Assembly: GCA_002369135.1 (NCBI GenBank)
Contig: DFEY01000003.1
Location: 73,853-137,852, forward strand
Length of the DNA: 64,000 nucleotides
Reading direction: 5' to 3'
From: Lachnospira sp. UBA3790
GTDB lineage: Bacteria > Bacillota > Clostridia > Lachnospirales > Lachnospiraceae
A model generated the notes under the pieces. The model worked only from the letters and a program-made list of their open reading frames with translations, made no database searches and was not told where the DNA came from. Below are positions 7,794 through 16,165 of the stretch, piece after piece; the first letter of the stretch is position 1, and the number at the start of each line of letters is the position of its first letter. Position numbers and translations under genes: made by a program.

Positions 7794-8699
7794 ATGAAAT
7801 TAGGCTCACACGTAGGAATGAGTGGAAAAGAAATGTTACTTGGCTCCGCCAAAGAAGCCAAGAGTTACGGTGCAAATGTCTTTATGGCATATACTGGTGC
7901 GCCACAAAACACTAGAAGAAAAGATATTAGTGAACTTAGGATTCCTGAGGCTCACGAATACATGAAAGAAAATGGAATAGAGGATATTATTATCCATGCG
8001 CCATATATTATAAACCTTGCAAACACTATAAAACCTGAGACTTACGAAATAGCTGAGCAGTTTTTGGCATCGGAGCTTGAGCGTTCGTCCGCAATGGGAA
8101 GTAATGTGATGGTACTACACCCTGGTTCTCACGTGGGAGCAGGGGTGGAAGCTGGAGTTAAGCAAATAGTCCAGGGAATCAATAATGTTTTAACCAAAGA
8201 TACGGACGTTTATATAGCGCTTGAGACTATGGCTGGCAAAGGAGCCGAGATAGGTAGAACCTTTGAGGAACTCGCTATGATTTATGACGGCGTAAAGTAC
8301 AATGACAAACTTCGCGTTTGTTTTGATACTTGTCACACTCACGATGCGGGATACGACATTATAAATGATGCAAGTGGCGTGTTTGAGCAGTTCGACAAAG
8401 TCATTGGAATAGATCAGATAGCAGTGTTCCATATAAACGATAGTAAGAACGATTTTGAATCTCACAAGGATAGACACGAAAACTTCGGATTCGGAAATAT
8501 TGGATTTGATGCGTTGATGAATATTATCAATATGAAAGAGTTTGCCGATGTGCCAAAGATTTTGGAAACTCCTTATGTGAAGGATCCAGAAAACGAGAAG
8601 AAATCTTATCCTCCATACAAGTATGAGATAGAGATGATTAAGGCGGGTAAGTTTGACCCTAAACTAATAGAGAAAATAATTAAGAACAAAGGCGAATAG
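7794..8699 (+). CDS. nfo: Endonuclease IV (AP endonuclease)
   Basis: 301 residues, normal length for Nfo. It starts with KLGSHVGMSGKEMLLGS and contains the zinc-ligand motifs IIHAPYIINLAN, VCFDTCHTHDAGYD, VFHINDSKNDFESHKDRHENF and ILETPYV. It cleaves DNA 5' to abasic sites in base excision repair, using three zinc ions. The start has GGAGGAAAAAG in front. The HAD phosphatase gene starts on the base immediately after its stop codon, so they are translationally linked. Confidence 0.96.
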   Translation: MKLGSHVGMSGKEMLLGSAKEAKSYGANVFMAYTGAPQNTRRKDISELRIPEAHEYMKENGIEDIIIHAPYIINLANTIKPETYEIAEQFLASELERSSAMGSNVMVLHPGSHVGAGVEAGVKQIVQGINNVLTKDTDVYIALETMAGKGAEIGRTFEELAMIYDGVKYNDKLRVCFDTCHTHDAGYDIINDASGVFEQFDKVIGIDQIAVFHINDSKNDFESHKDRHENFGFGNIGFDALMNIINMKEFADVPKILETPYVKDPENEKKSYPPYKYEIEMIKAGKFDPKLIEKIIKNKGE

Positions 8700-9359
8700 A
8701 TGAGCAAAGATATCTTAAAAGATATAAAAGGTGCGATTATAGATTTGGACGGCACAATACTTGATAGTGCTTGGGTCTGGGACAAAGTGGACGAAGAGTT
8801 CCTAGGTGCCAGAGGTTTTGATGTGCCCGAACACTATGTGGAGACTATTTCTCCTATGGGTGCTGAGAAAGCTGCCATTTATACTAGAGAGGAGTTTGGT
8901 TTACATAACGAGAGCGTCGAAGAAATAGTGGCAGAGTGGTTTGAGATGGCTAAAAAAGAATACAGAGATGATATCGTCTGCAAGCCATTTACAAAAGAAT
9001 ATATCAAGTTTTTGTACGATAATAATGTTAGATTATCCGTGGCCACATCATCAGATCGAGAGTTATTTATCCCTACGCTTAAAAGGGAAGGAATACTTGG
9101 CTATTTTTCAGAGATAGTGACTGTGGATGATGTGCCAGCAGGCAAACATTCGCCTGATATTTATTTGGAGTGCGCGCGTAGAATGGGTGTGGCTCCTAGC
9201 GAGTGCGCTGTGTTTGAAGACATTCTAACAGCTGTTAAGAGCGCCAAAGAAGGCTGTTTCATAACAGTGGGAGTTATGGATAAAAAATCCCTTCACAATA
9301 GGGAAAAGATAGAAGAAATAGCGGATTTATATATCGAAAGTTTCAAAGATATACTATAA
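8700..9359 (+). CDS. HAD-superfamily hydrolase, beta-phosphoglucomutase/phosphatase-like
   Basis: 219 residues. Motif I is IIDLDGTILDSAWVW; motif II is the Ser-containing VATSSDRE; the catalytic lysine lies in KHSPDIYLECARRMG; motif IV is VFEDILTAVKSAKEGC. A helical cap sits between motif I and II (subclass IA), as in beta-phosphoglucomutase, phosphoglycolate phosphatase and GPP-type enzymes. The substrate is unclear. It abuts nfo with no gap, and no clear terminator follows. Confidence 0.85.
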   Translation: MSKDILKDIKGAIIDLDGTILDSAWVWDKVDEEFLGARGFDVPEHYVETISPMGAEKAAIYTREEFGLHNESVEEIVAEWFEMAKKEYRDDIVCKPFTKEYIKFLYDNNVRLSVATSSDRELFIPTLKREGILGYFSEIVTVDDVPAGKHSPDIYLECARRMGVAPSECAVFEDILTAVKSAKEGCFITVGVMDKKSLHNREKIEEIADLYIESFKDIL

Positions 9360-9432
9360 TGTAATAAGAGTGAAAAACTGAATAAACAATAATCGTGTGA
9401 GGATTTTTCTAAGTAAGAACGGAGGCGGAAAA

Positions 9433-12400
9433 ATGAAAAGATTATTGAAGAAAGTAGTAAGTATCATGCTAGTGGCAGCGCTAGCTGCTGTTCCTATGTC
9501 ATTTGATAGTGGCAAGGAAGCAAAGGCGGAAGTGAAAGGAAAACTAGCTACGCATGTGACAGGACATTGGTCATACTGGGACGGATCACAAACAGTAGTA
9601 AAGACTAATGAGTCACTTTTAGAGAAACTTCCTACTATTGCAAACAAAGGAACATCAAGATTTACCACAGAAAATTTTGATGCAAACAACAAAGCATTCC
9701 CAACAAATGGATGGGCTACATCCATGAGCTGGAACTACAGTAAAGGAGATGGATACGGAAATGCAGTATATGCAATTCCGCTAAGTTACCTTCCTATAAG
9801 AGAGGGAATGCTTGTAATAAACCCATTCACTAGACTTACTGGTGATACGGGAACATTCTTAATGAACCAAGACCAGACTGGTTATTTGAGTGACTTTAGC
9901 ATCGGTACAGGTGGACAGATTGCCTATACAGAAACTGATGCAGAGAGCGACTGGTCTACAAAGGTAAGAATGGTAGAAGAAGAATCTAAATACATGGATG
10001 TAACAATGACTCACGGAAGTCCATTTACATACTGTGAGGCAAGCGGAATAGATTCTGCAGTTATTAAGGCAAAAAGAGATTTGCCAGCAGATGTTATATA
10101 TGTAGATGATTCAATGGTAATAGTTCGTAAATACGACAACGGCGACGATGCTATCGGACTTACAAACTACGACTACTATGCATTCTATATACCAGACGAT
10201 GCTAGTTTTTCAGTAAGTCAGGGAGCAGACATTAGAGGCGGAAGTTTCAGCGTAAACTTTGGAACTAAAAAATACTTCAGTATGGCTTGGCTTTGCGATA
10301 CAAAAGGGACAGCCGATGCAAAGGCGAAGGACATAGCTGAGAGCTATAAAAAGTACGCATATAACTTTGTAACAGACACAAAGGCTACATATTCATATGA
10401 TGCATCTACTAGTACAGTTACAACAAATTATAAATATACTTTAGACAAAAAGTCAGAGAGCACAGCTGATGGAACTATCATGGGAGTTATTCCTCATCAG
10501 TATAAACATATGAGTGGATATGAATTCCTAGATCAAACATCGCGTTCTATCAGAGGAACTGTTAAGTTCTTAGAGGGCGATCAGTATAAAACTACTCAGA
10601 AATATACTGGCGTTTTACCAGGTCTTGGAACTATTCCAGATGCGGATAAAAATAAAGTTAAATCTTATGTAGCAAACTTTATGGAAGAGTTTGGACCTAC
10701 AGATACGGCTGTTACAAAAGAAGATTACGAACAAAACACATACGACTGCGGCAAAAAACTAAACCGTGCAGTTCAGGTGATGTTGGCAGCAGAAGCAGCA
10801 GGCGATAATGAAAACGCAACAAAACTTCTAAACGGTATCAAGGCTGAGCTGGCAGATTGGTTTACAGCAGACAACGACACCGATGAAGAAGACAAATATT
10901 TCTACTACGATGCTGATATGGGAACATTGTTTGGATTCCCACAGGCATACTACACAGTAGATGGAATGACAGACCATGCATTCCACTATGGATACTTTAT
11001 AAATGCGGTAGCACAAGTTGCTTTGCGCGATCCATCATTTGTAGCGGAATACAAAAATGTGATAGATGAATTGGTGGGTGATGTTGCTACTACAAAGAGA
11101 AATAGTGGAACATCTAGATATCCATACCTTCGTCAGTTTGATATGTGGGAAGGCCATTCATGGGCATCAGGCCATGCGGACTTTGGCGATGGCAACAACC
11201 AAGAGTCTAGTTCAGAGGCTATAAACGGATGGGCTGGATTGATTCTTTACGGACAGGCTACTGGAAATGAAGAGTTAACAAACACAGGAATTTATCTATA
11301 TACAACAGAAGTGAACGCAGTAAACGATTACTGGTTCGACGTGGACAACGATGTTTTGAGTCCTTTGTACAAGAAGACAATAGGCGGAAACGAGCACAGA
11401 TATGCTTCAATGATTTGGGGCGGAAAATATGGTTACGAGACTTGGTGGACAGCAGAGCCACTTCAGACAAACGGAATCAATATCCTTCCAAACACTGCAG
11501 CATCATTCTACTTGGCAAAAGATAAAGCATATATGAAAGACTTTGTGAGAATTGCTAAGAAAAATGAGGATAACTACAACGGACCTGATAAGGATGTGAA
11601 CCGTTGGAACGAATTATACACAGCATATATTGCAATGTATGATCCAGATGCAGCAGCACAGTACTTTAACGAGGACTGCGACGCAGAAGCGGGCGATTCA
11701 AAGGCACATGCTTGGTATCAAGTTGCGTATATGAAAGACAAGGGAACACCAGATTTAAATGTGACTGGCGATATGCCGCTAAGTGCATCATTTGAGAAGA
11801 ATGGCCAGCAGACTTATGCGGTATACAACCCAACTGATTCAGACAAGACTGTGACATTTAGCGATGGCACATCATTTACAGCGGTTGCTGGAAAGTTGAC
11901 AGAGCATATTGCCGAAAAGCCTACCACCACAGCGGCACCAACTACTACACCTGATCCATCTGCGCCTACTACAAAGGTTAAACCTACACCAGGACCAGAA
12001 GAAGGATATATTAGATTATCTGACGACTTGTATTATAAGAAGTTAGAATACACTGTAGTTGGAATGAATAGCCCAGAGTTGCTAGATGCAGGAGCAACAT
12101 TACAGTTTGCATTTGCACCTACTAGCAACGTTAAAGTGTATGTGGACGGAGTGGATACTCCAGCAGGACAAGATCCTATCAACTTGATTACAAATGTTAT
12201 TGTAAAGATGAATCCTACTAAATTGGAGGATGATTCTTACACAAATATTAAGATAGTAGCGGACAGTGGAACTTCAGAAGTTATCTTAAGAAAAGGTAGC
12301 CCAACGCCACCTACAGAAGCAACTACAGAAGCGCCTTCTACAAAGGCACCAACTACAGTTGCACCAACTACTGAAGCACCAACTCAAGCGCCTACCGTAG

Positions 12401-12834
12401 AACCTACTACTATAGAGCCAACTGCTGAACCAACAGCAGAGCCTACTACATACAACCCAAGACCACCTCAGACAGAGACAGTGGCACCTACTTCTTTGCC
12501 TAAGCCTATACCTGTAGTAAGAGTGCCTGATAAAGCTAAGGTTAAAAAGGCAATCAAAAAGAAGAAATCTGCTAAGAAGATTAAGGTTAAATTAAAGAAA
12601 CTTAAAGGTGTGAAAGGTTATCAAGTAGCTGTTTATAAGACAAAGAAGAAAGCTAAGAAGAACAAGAAAGCCTTAGTTAAGAAGTATGTAAAGAAAGTTA
12701 AGTTTACACTCAAATCCAAGAAGTTCAAGAAAAAGAAGAAACTATACATAAGAGCTAGAGGATTTGTTTACGACGGCACAGCCAGAGTATTTGGTAAGTG
12801 GTCCAAAGTTAAAAAAGTAAAAATAAAAAAGTAG
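9433..12834 (+). CDS. Secreted endo-beta-1,3-glucanase, glycoside hydrolase family 81, with accessory domains
   Basis: 1133 residues from the ATG preceded by GGAGG. A signal peptide (MKRLLKKVVSIMLVAALAAV) leads into a GH81 catalytic module at about 30-800. Family landmarks are GFPQAYYTVDGMTDHAFHYG, RQFDMWEGHSWASG (residues 567-580) and DFGDGNNQESSSEAINGWAG (583 onward), where the conserved acidic residues lie. After a first Pro/Thr linker comes a beta-rich domain (about 860-960), then a second PTTEAPTQAP-type linker (about 962-1030), then a lysine-rich fibronectin III-like domain ending GKWSKVKKVKIKK. The enzyme would cleave laminarin, callose or fungal glucan outside the cell. The same C-terminal domain recurs in two other secreted proteins here. 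The SGNH gene follows by nine bases. Confidence 0.9.
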   Translation: MKRLLKKVVSIMLVAALAAVPMSFDSGKEAKAEVKGKLATHVTGHWSYWDGSQTVVKTNESLLEKLPTIANKGTSRFTTENFDANNKAFPTNGWATSMSWNYSKGDGYGNAVYAIPLSYLPIREGMLVINPFTRLTGDTGTFLMNQDQTGYLSDFSIGTGGQIAYTETDAESDWSTKVRMVEEESKYMDVTMTHGSPFTYCEASGIDSAVIKAKRDLPADVIYVDDSMVIVRKYDNGDDAIGLTNYDYYAFYIPDDASFSVSQGADIRGGSFSVNFGTKKYFSMAWLCDTKGTADAKAKDIAESYKKYAYNFVTDTKATYSYDASTSTVTTNYKYTLDKKSESTADGTIMGVIPHQYKHMSGYEFLDQTSRSIRGTVKFLEGDQYKTTQKYTGVLPGLGTIPDADKNKVKSYVANFMEEFGPTDTAVTKEDYEQNTYDCGKKLNRAVQVMLAAEAAGDNENATKLLNGIKAELADWFTADNDTDEEDKYFYYDADMGTLFGFPQAYYTVDGMTDHAFHYGYFINAVAQVALRDPSFVAEYKNVIDELVGDVATTKRNSGTSRYPYLRQFDMWEGHSWASGHADFGDGNNQESSSEAINGWAGLILYGQATGNEELTNTGIYLYTTEVNAVNDYWFDVDNDVLSPLYKKTIGGNEHRYASMIWGGKYGYETWWTAEPLQTNGINILPNTAASFYLAKDKAYMKDFVRIAKKNEDNYNGPDKDVNRWNELYTAYIAMYDPDAAAQYFNEDCDAEAGDSKAHAWYQVAYMKDKGTPDLNVTGDMPLSASFEKNGQQTYAVYNPTDSDKTVTFSDGTSFTAVAGKLTEHIAEKPTTTAAPTTTPDPSAPTTKVKPTPGPEEGYIRLSDDLYYKKLEYTVVGMNSPELLDAGATLQFAFAPTSNVKVYVDGVDTPAGQDPINLITNVIVKMNPTKLEDDSYTNIKIVADSGTSEVILRKGSPTPPTEATTEAPSTKAPTTVAPTTEAPTQAPTVEPTTIEPTAEPTAEPTTYNPRPPQTETVAPTSLPKPIPVVRVPDKAKVKKAIKKKKSAKKIKVKLKKLKGVKGYQVAVYKTKKKAKKNKKALVKKYVKKVKFTLKSKKFKKKKKLYIRARGFVYDGTARVFGKWSKVKKVKIKK

Positions 12835-12843
12835 GGAGAGTGA

Positions 12844-14016
12844 ATGAAAAGTATTAAAAAAACAGTTTGTTTTGTGCTTTGTATAGCTCTAATATTTAAC
12901 GCATCATCTGTACTCAAAACAAATGGTGATGAAGGGAAAAATGAAGTGAAAAAAGTATTGTTTATTGGAAATTCTATGACATTCTATAACAATCTTTGGA
13001 GTGTAGTTCAAGGATTAGCCAAGAGAAATGGACATGACATAGAAGTGGAATCTGCCACTAACCCTGGCAAGACTATTCTTTATAATGCATCCGCGCAAAA
13101 CTGCGTGGAGGCCATGAAGAAGGGCGGCTACGACGTAGTTGTATTGCAGGACATTGTGGGCGGATTTGACGCGGACATTCTTCAGCAGGGCGTTGATAAG
13201 ATTGTGCCTATCATCAAGAAATTCAGCCCTAATGCTAGAATAGTCTTCTACGAACCTTGGCCAGTTAAACATATGATAGAAAAGCCTGGTAGTTATCTTC
13301 CATACTTTACAGATAACTACATTAAGGCTGCAAAAAAGGTGAATGGCGACTTGGCGCCTGCCGGCGAAGGCTTCTACGATCTATACGTAAATCATAAAAA
13401 GGATTACTACTGCAAAGATGGAAAGCACCCAACTCCACTTGCAACATTTTTAGCTGCAAGTACAATTTACTTTGCAATCTACAAAGATGAGGGTGTAAAG
13501 AAGTTTGAAGAGGCAGAGCATGCTGATATCGACTCGCTAATCATAGACAATATTGAACACACAACCGAGGGCGTACAAGATTCATACAAACTAGATGATT
13601 TAAACTTGATTTACTCTATCGGACATAAGTATGCTAGAGCAGTAGAAGATGCCACCTCCGGCAAAGGAAAATACACTTCCCTTGGATATGAACCACCTAA
13701 GGTATACAAGGTGCCAAAGGTTAAGATTAAAAAAGCAGTTAAGAAGAAAAAGACTTTGAAGGTTACTTTGAAGAAGACGAAGGGTATTACTGGATACCAG
13801 ATCAGAGTTTCAAAGACTAAGAAGTTTAAGAAAACGCTTTATAAAAAGACAACAAGAACTAAGAAGGCTATAAAGAAGGGAATAATTACTTTAAAGAGTA
13901 AGAAGTTTAAAGCAAAGAAATTATTTATTAAGGTTAGAGCATTTATCGAGGATGATATGTTTGAAAATCATTACGGTAAATGGTCTAAAGTGAAGATAGT
14001 AAAAATAAAAAAGTAG
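12844..14016 (+). CDS. Secreted SGNH/GDSL-type hydrolase with basic Fn3-like C-terminal domain
   Basis: 390 residues. A signal peptide (about 1-25) precedes an SGNH hydrolase-like fold: block I is VLFIGNSMTFYNN with Ser44 in the GNS position, a central GGYDVVVLQD strand, and the DGKHPT motif with Asp192 and His195 completing the triad. DUF4886-like proteins look like this. Residues about 295-390 are the lysine-rich Fn3-like domain, closely similar to the end of the upstream GH81 enzyme (ending GKWSKVKIVKIKK). It probably deacylates a polysaccharide or peptidoglycan component; co-transcription with the glucanase (nine-base gap, GGGAGAG ribosome site) suggests joint work on a polysaccharide. 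Confidence 0.78.
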   Translation: MKSIKKTVCFVLCIALIFNASSVLKTNGDEGKNEVKKVLFIGNSMTFYNNLWSVVQGLAKRNGHDIEVESATNPGKTILYNASAQNCVEAMKKGGYDVVVLQDIVGGFDADILQQGVDKIVPIIKKFSPNARIVFYEPWPVKHMIEKPGSYLPYFTDNYIKAAKKVNGDLAPAGEGFYDLYVNHKKDYYCKDGKHPTPLATFLAASTIYFAIYKDEGVKKFEEAEHADIDSLIIDNIEHTTEGVQDSYKLDDLNLIYSIGHKYARAVEDATSGKGKYTSLGYEPPKVYKVPKVKIKKAVKKKKTLKVTLKKTKGITGYQIRVSKTKKFKKTLYKKTTRTKKAIKKGIITLKSKKFKAKKLFIKVRAFIEDDMFENHYGKWSKVKIVKIKK

Positions 14017-14098
14017 TGTAAAATTAGTTTGGTTTTTATCATAAAAATGGGCGGATGTACCACTTAATCATAAAAAATATTCAAAGGAGATTTTATCA

Positions 14099-14824
14099 AT
14101 GATTATTAACATTCTTGTTTTTCTAGTTAGTATTATACCTAATGTACTAATATTCTTATGGTTAAGGAATCGAAATAAGGATTCTGATAGTTATATAAAA
14201 ACAACGAACTCTGCTTTTATTAGAGGCTTAGTCAGCGTGGGTCCTGTTATAGGATTTTCGGCAGCCATATGGTTATGTTTAGGTGTTATTAACATTTTTA
14301 CTGATTTTAAAACGAATATTCCTCTTTTATATCAGGCATTATATACTTTTTTTGCACTAGCTTTTTCGGAAGAAATAGTCAAACTCTTCGCATTTCGAGG
14401 ATTGATAAAAAAGAAGTTTTTTGAATATTCATGGGCTGATTTGGTGGCATTTATGACTATCATAGGTTTAGCTTTTGGGTTGTTAGAGGATATTCCATAT
14501 GCAGTAGGTGCAAGCCCTATTGAAATGATATTGAGAGGCCTAACAATGGGACATGTAGGATATGGCTTTATTATGGGATGGTTCTACGGCAAAGGTATCT
14601 ATACAGGGAAAAAAGTGTATAAAATTATTGCATTCTTTTTCCCATGGTTAATTCATGGATTATATGATTTTTCATTGTCCAAAGAACTGCTTAAGATAAA
14701 TGATAACTTTGCAATAATCGGAGTATCTTTGGCAGTAGTTGATCTAATTATAATAGTATTAATGATTCGTTTCTTCATTAAAGCGAGAAAGAAAGAGAAG
14801 TATAATCAGCCAATTATAAAGTAA
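14099..14824 (+). CDS. PrsW-family intramembrane protease-like protein
   Basis: 241 residues with about seven hydrophobic segments. Key PrsW/CAAX-like features are present: EEIVK at residues 91-95 (the conserved EExxK), a second acidic position in LAFGLLEDIPYAV, and GHVGYGFIMGWFYG plus FFPWLIHGLYDF carrying conserved histidines. PrsW proteases cut anti-sigma factors within the membrane in Bacillus; no anti-sigma gene is near, so the substrate is unknown. A good ribosome site (CAAAGGAGAT) precedes the ATG. It is followed closely by the SanA/YdcF-like gene. Confidence 0.78.
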   Translation: MIINILVFLVSIIPNVLIFLWLRNRNKDSDSYIKTTNSAFIRGLVSVGPVIGFSAAIWLCLGVINIFTDFKTNIPLLYQALYTFFALAFSEEIVKLFAFRGLIKKKFFEYSWADLVAFMTIIGLAFGLLEDIPYAVGASPIEMILRGLTMGHVGYGFIMGWFYGKGIYTGKKVYKIIAFFFPWLIHGLYDFSLSKELLKINDNFAIIGVSLAVVDLIIIVLMIRFFIKARKKEKYNQPIIK

Positions 14825-14867
14825 CTTAGAAATTGATTTAACTTCACTGTAAGGAAGAGCATAACTA

Positions 14868-15554
14868 ATGAGTAAGAGTAATAAAAGTATAATAAAAAGA
14901 ATCTTACTAGTTTTAGCTGTGCTAGCACTAGTAGTTTCTTTATGCGTGTTGGGAGTGAATATTTTTGTGAAAAGCAGTGTCTCGGATAGAATAGTAACAG
15001 TTGAAAAGGCAAAAGATTTGAATGCAGACTGTATTATAGTTTTGGGCGCTGGCTTACGTCCTGATGGCAATCCTACATGGATGCTTGAGGATAGAATAAA
15101 AGTAGGAGACGAACTCTATAAAAACCATGCGGCTCCAAAGATTATAATGTCAGGAGACCATGGCAGAGAATCGTATGATGAAGTGAATGCTATGAAGAAG
15201 TATGCTAAGCATGAAGGAGTACCTTCTAAGGATATCTTTATGGATCACGCTGGCTTTGAGACATACGACACAATGTATCGTGCAAGAGACGTATTTGGTG
15301 CAAAGAAAGTGATAATAGTTACGCAAAAATATCATTTGTACCGCGCAATGTATGCTGCAAAGAAACTTGGTTTGGATGCATACGGTGTGTCCGCGACCAA
15401 GAGAAAGTATGACAATAAACAGTGGATACGTGATATGAGAGAGTGGTTAGCTAGAGTAAAAATATTTGGAAAATGCATCACAAAGCCAAAGCCAAAATAC
15501 CTAGGAAAGAAGATAGATTTAAAAGGCAGCGGTGATGTGACGAATGATAAATAA
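14868..15554 (+). CDS. SanA/YdcF/ElyC-family (DUF218) membrane-anchored protein
   Basis: 228 residues: one N-terminal membrane segment (about 11-34) and a DUF218 domain with CIIVLGAGLRPDGNP, PKIIMSGDHGRESYDEVNAM, and VIIVTQKYHLYRAMYAAKKLG. The family includes SanA (vancomycin barrier) and ElyC (envelope lipid carrier metabolism) of E. coli, with an unsettled biochemical activity. The active-site-like polar positions G-A-G, G-D/E and Q/KYH are retained. Ribosome site AAGGAAGAG. A 19-bp hairpin follows directly; the tRNA-Gly island begins just beyond it. Confidence 0.85.
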   Translation: MSKSNKSIIKRILLVLAVLALVVSLCVLGVNIFVKSSVSDRIVTVEKAKDLNADCIIVLGAGLRPDGNPTWMLEDRIKVGDELYKNHAAPKIIMSGDHGRESYDEVNAMKKYAKHEGVPSKDIFMDHAGFETYDTMYRARDVFGAKKVIIVTQKYHLYRAMYAAKKLGLDAYGVSATKRKYDNKQWIRDMREWLARVKIFGKCITKPKPKYLGKKIDLKGSGDVTNDK

Positions 15555-15593
15555 CGCAAAAGAGACATCCATTTGGATGTCTCTTTTGCGTTA
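15552..15593. terminator. 19-bp perfect hairpin at the chromosome side of attL
   Basis: TAACGCAAAAGAGACATCC pairs perfectly with its complement around an ATTT loop; the TCTCTTTT segment can serve as the U tract on the plus strand. Before island insertion it would have lain just 3' of tRNA-Gly, so it probably terminated both the DUF218 gene and the tRNA. Confidence 0.75.
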
Positions 15594-15595
15594 CC

Positions 15596-15610
15596 AGAGC
15601 GCGAGACGGG
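15596..15610 (+). repeat. attL-like direct repeat
   Basis: AGAGCGCGAGACGGG, identical to the tRNA-Gly 3' end copy at the other border. Identity stops on both sides. Confidence 0.8.
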
Positions 15611-15655
15611 TTGCGGTGCGCCAGTGGCGCACCCTGCGAAGCAGGAGCAACGACC
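15610..15655. other. GC-rich three-way-junction-like structured segment at the island edge
   Basis: In an otherwise AT-rich region, an outer stem GTTGC/GCAAC encloses two hairpins: GGTGCGCC with GGCGCACC (AGT loop) and CTGC with GCAG (GAA loop). It touches attL on the island side. It codes for nothing convincing. It may be a structured RNA, a recombination-associated structure or a dispersed intergenic repeat. Confidence 0.45.
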
Positions 15656-15730
15656 GAGCCGGCAGGCGAGAAATCGAACCATAGTATTTTTCGTCTATAA
15701 CCCCCATAAATAAAGACTTCGCGCTTTCTT

Positions 15731-15751
15731 TGAGTCATCTTTGAGTCATCT
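15731..15751 (+). repeat. Paired arm-type-like repeats, left end
   Basis: TGAGTCATCT occurs at 15731 and again at 15742, an 11-base period (one helical turn). The right end of the island has the same pair with C for T at one position. Confidence 0.6.
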
Positions 15752-15757
15752 CTCATT

Positions 15758-15785
15758 AAAAAAGGACAACCACTACAGTTGTCCT
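15758..15785 (-). terminator. Terminator of the small minus-strand island gene
   Basis: Read on the minus strand, AGGACAAC and GTTGTCCT form an 8-bp stem followed by six T. It closes the unit starting near 16061. Confidence 0.75.
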
Positions 15786-15790
15786 CTCCT

Positions 15791-15850
15791 TAATCAATAC
15801 TTGGATATTTAAGTTGCATTAATTCCCATTCTTTTTTTGTTATTAAACCT
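15791..15850 (-). pseudogene. Frameshifted second copy of a SHOCT-like C-terminal segment
   Basis: Directly after the stop of the 65-residue gene, the -1 frame on the minus strand reads GGLITKKEWELMQLKYPSID and stops. This repeats the end of the upstream protein (DLITSKQWELIKKRY) at both DNA and protein level. The upstream frame is not connected to it, so it looks like a short tandem duplication thrown out of frame. Confidence 0.5.
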
Positions 15851-15851
15851 C

Positions 15852-16049
15852 CTAATAATAACCACAATATCGTTTTTTAATAAGTTCCCACTGTTTTGAA
15901 GTTATTAAATCTTTTGCATAAAAACTTTTTGTTTCTATTTCAAATTCCTCACTTAAACAAGAATAATGAAACCAATCATCATTCTTATCAAGCTCTTCTA
16001 ATTTAATTGCATAATCATATAATTCTTTTGGCAATATAGAAATATTCAT
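15852..16049 (-). CDS. Small island protein with SHOCT-like C-terminus
   Basis: 65 residues, acidic, unknown family. The C-terminal DLITSKQWELIKKRY resembles the SHOCT short C-terminal motif (L..G.IT..EF...K..L) found at the ends of oligomerising proteins. It is supported as a real gene by its own promoter (minus-strand TTGAAA at 16091-16096, 17-base spacer, TATAAT at 16068-16073) and by a terminator at 15758-15785. The predicted leader is only about a dozen bases with no visible ribosome site, so translation may be weak or near-leaderless. It diverges from the XRE repressor across a shared operator, a placement typical of a regulated partner of the repressor. Confidence 0.55.
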   Translation of the reverse strand: MNISILPKELYDYAIKLEELDKNDDWFHYSCLSEEFEIETKSFYAKDLITSKQWELIKKRYCGYY

Positions 16050-16067
16050 TAATTATGTTATATTGTG

Positions 16068-16096
16068 ATTATACGAATAAATGTTCGACTTTTCAA
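16068..16096 (-). promoter_or_regulatory. Minus-strand promoter of the small island gene
   Basis: TTGAAA, 17-base spacer, TATAAT on the minus strand, with a start expected near 16061. Confidence 0.65.
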
Positions 16097-16100
16097 GTAA

Positions 16101-16131
16101 AATATTCAAAAATACTAGTATTTTCAATATT
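16101..16131. promoter_or_regulatory. Palindromic operator between divergent promoters
   Basis: AAAATACTAGTATTTT at 16109-16124 is a perfect 16-base palindrome, extended on both sides to AATATT boxes at 16101 and 16126. It sits between the minus promoter and the plus extended -10, so a bound dimer would affect both. It is the natural candidate target of the adjacent XRE protein. Confidence 0.6.
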
Positions 16132-16135
16132 TTTG

Positions 16136-16144
16136 TGATATAAT
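16136..16144 (+). promoter_or_regulatory. Extended -10 promoter of the XRE regulator
   Basis: TGATATAAT fits the extended -10 consensus TGnTATAAT; no good -35 is present, and the place of the -35 is taken by the operator palindrome. Confidence 0.6.
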
Positions 16145-16165
16145 GCATTTATAGAGGTGATAAGA

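Noticed and set aside
15332..15756. Two overlapping minus-strand ORFs (116 and 92 residues) across the island border
   Set aside because: They run through the DUF218 gene, the 19-bp hairpin, attL and the GC-rich structured segment, with Arg/Cys-rich nonsense composition.
15850..15880. Programmed -1 frameshift joining the two SHOCT-like segments
   Set aside because: The A6 run before the stop is not in the slippery X-XXY-YYZ phase, and no stimulatory structure is evident.
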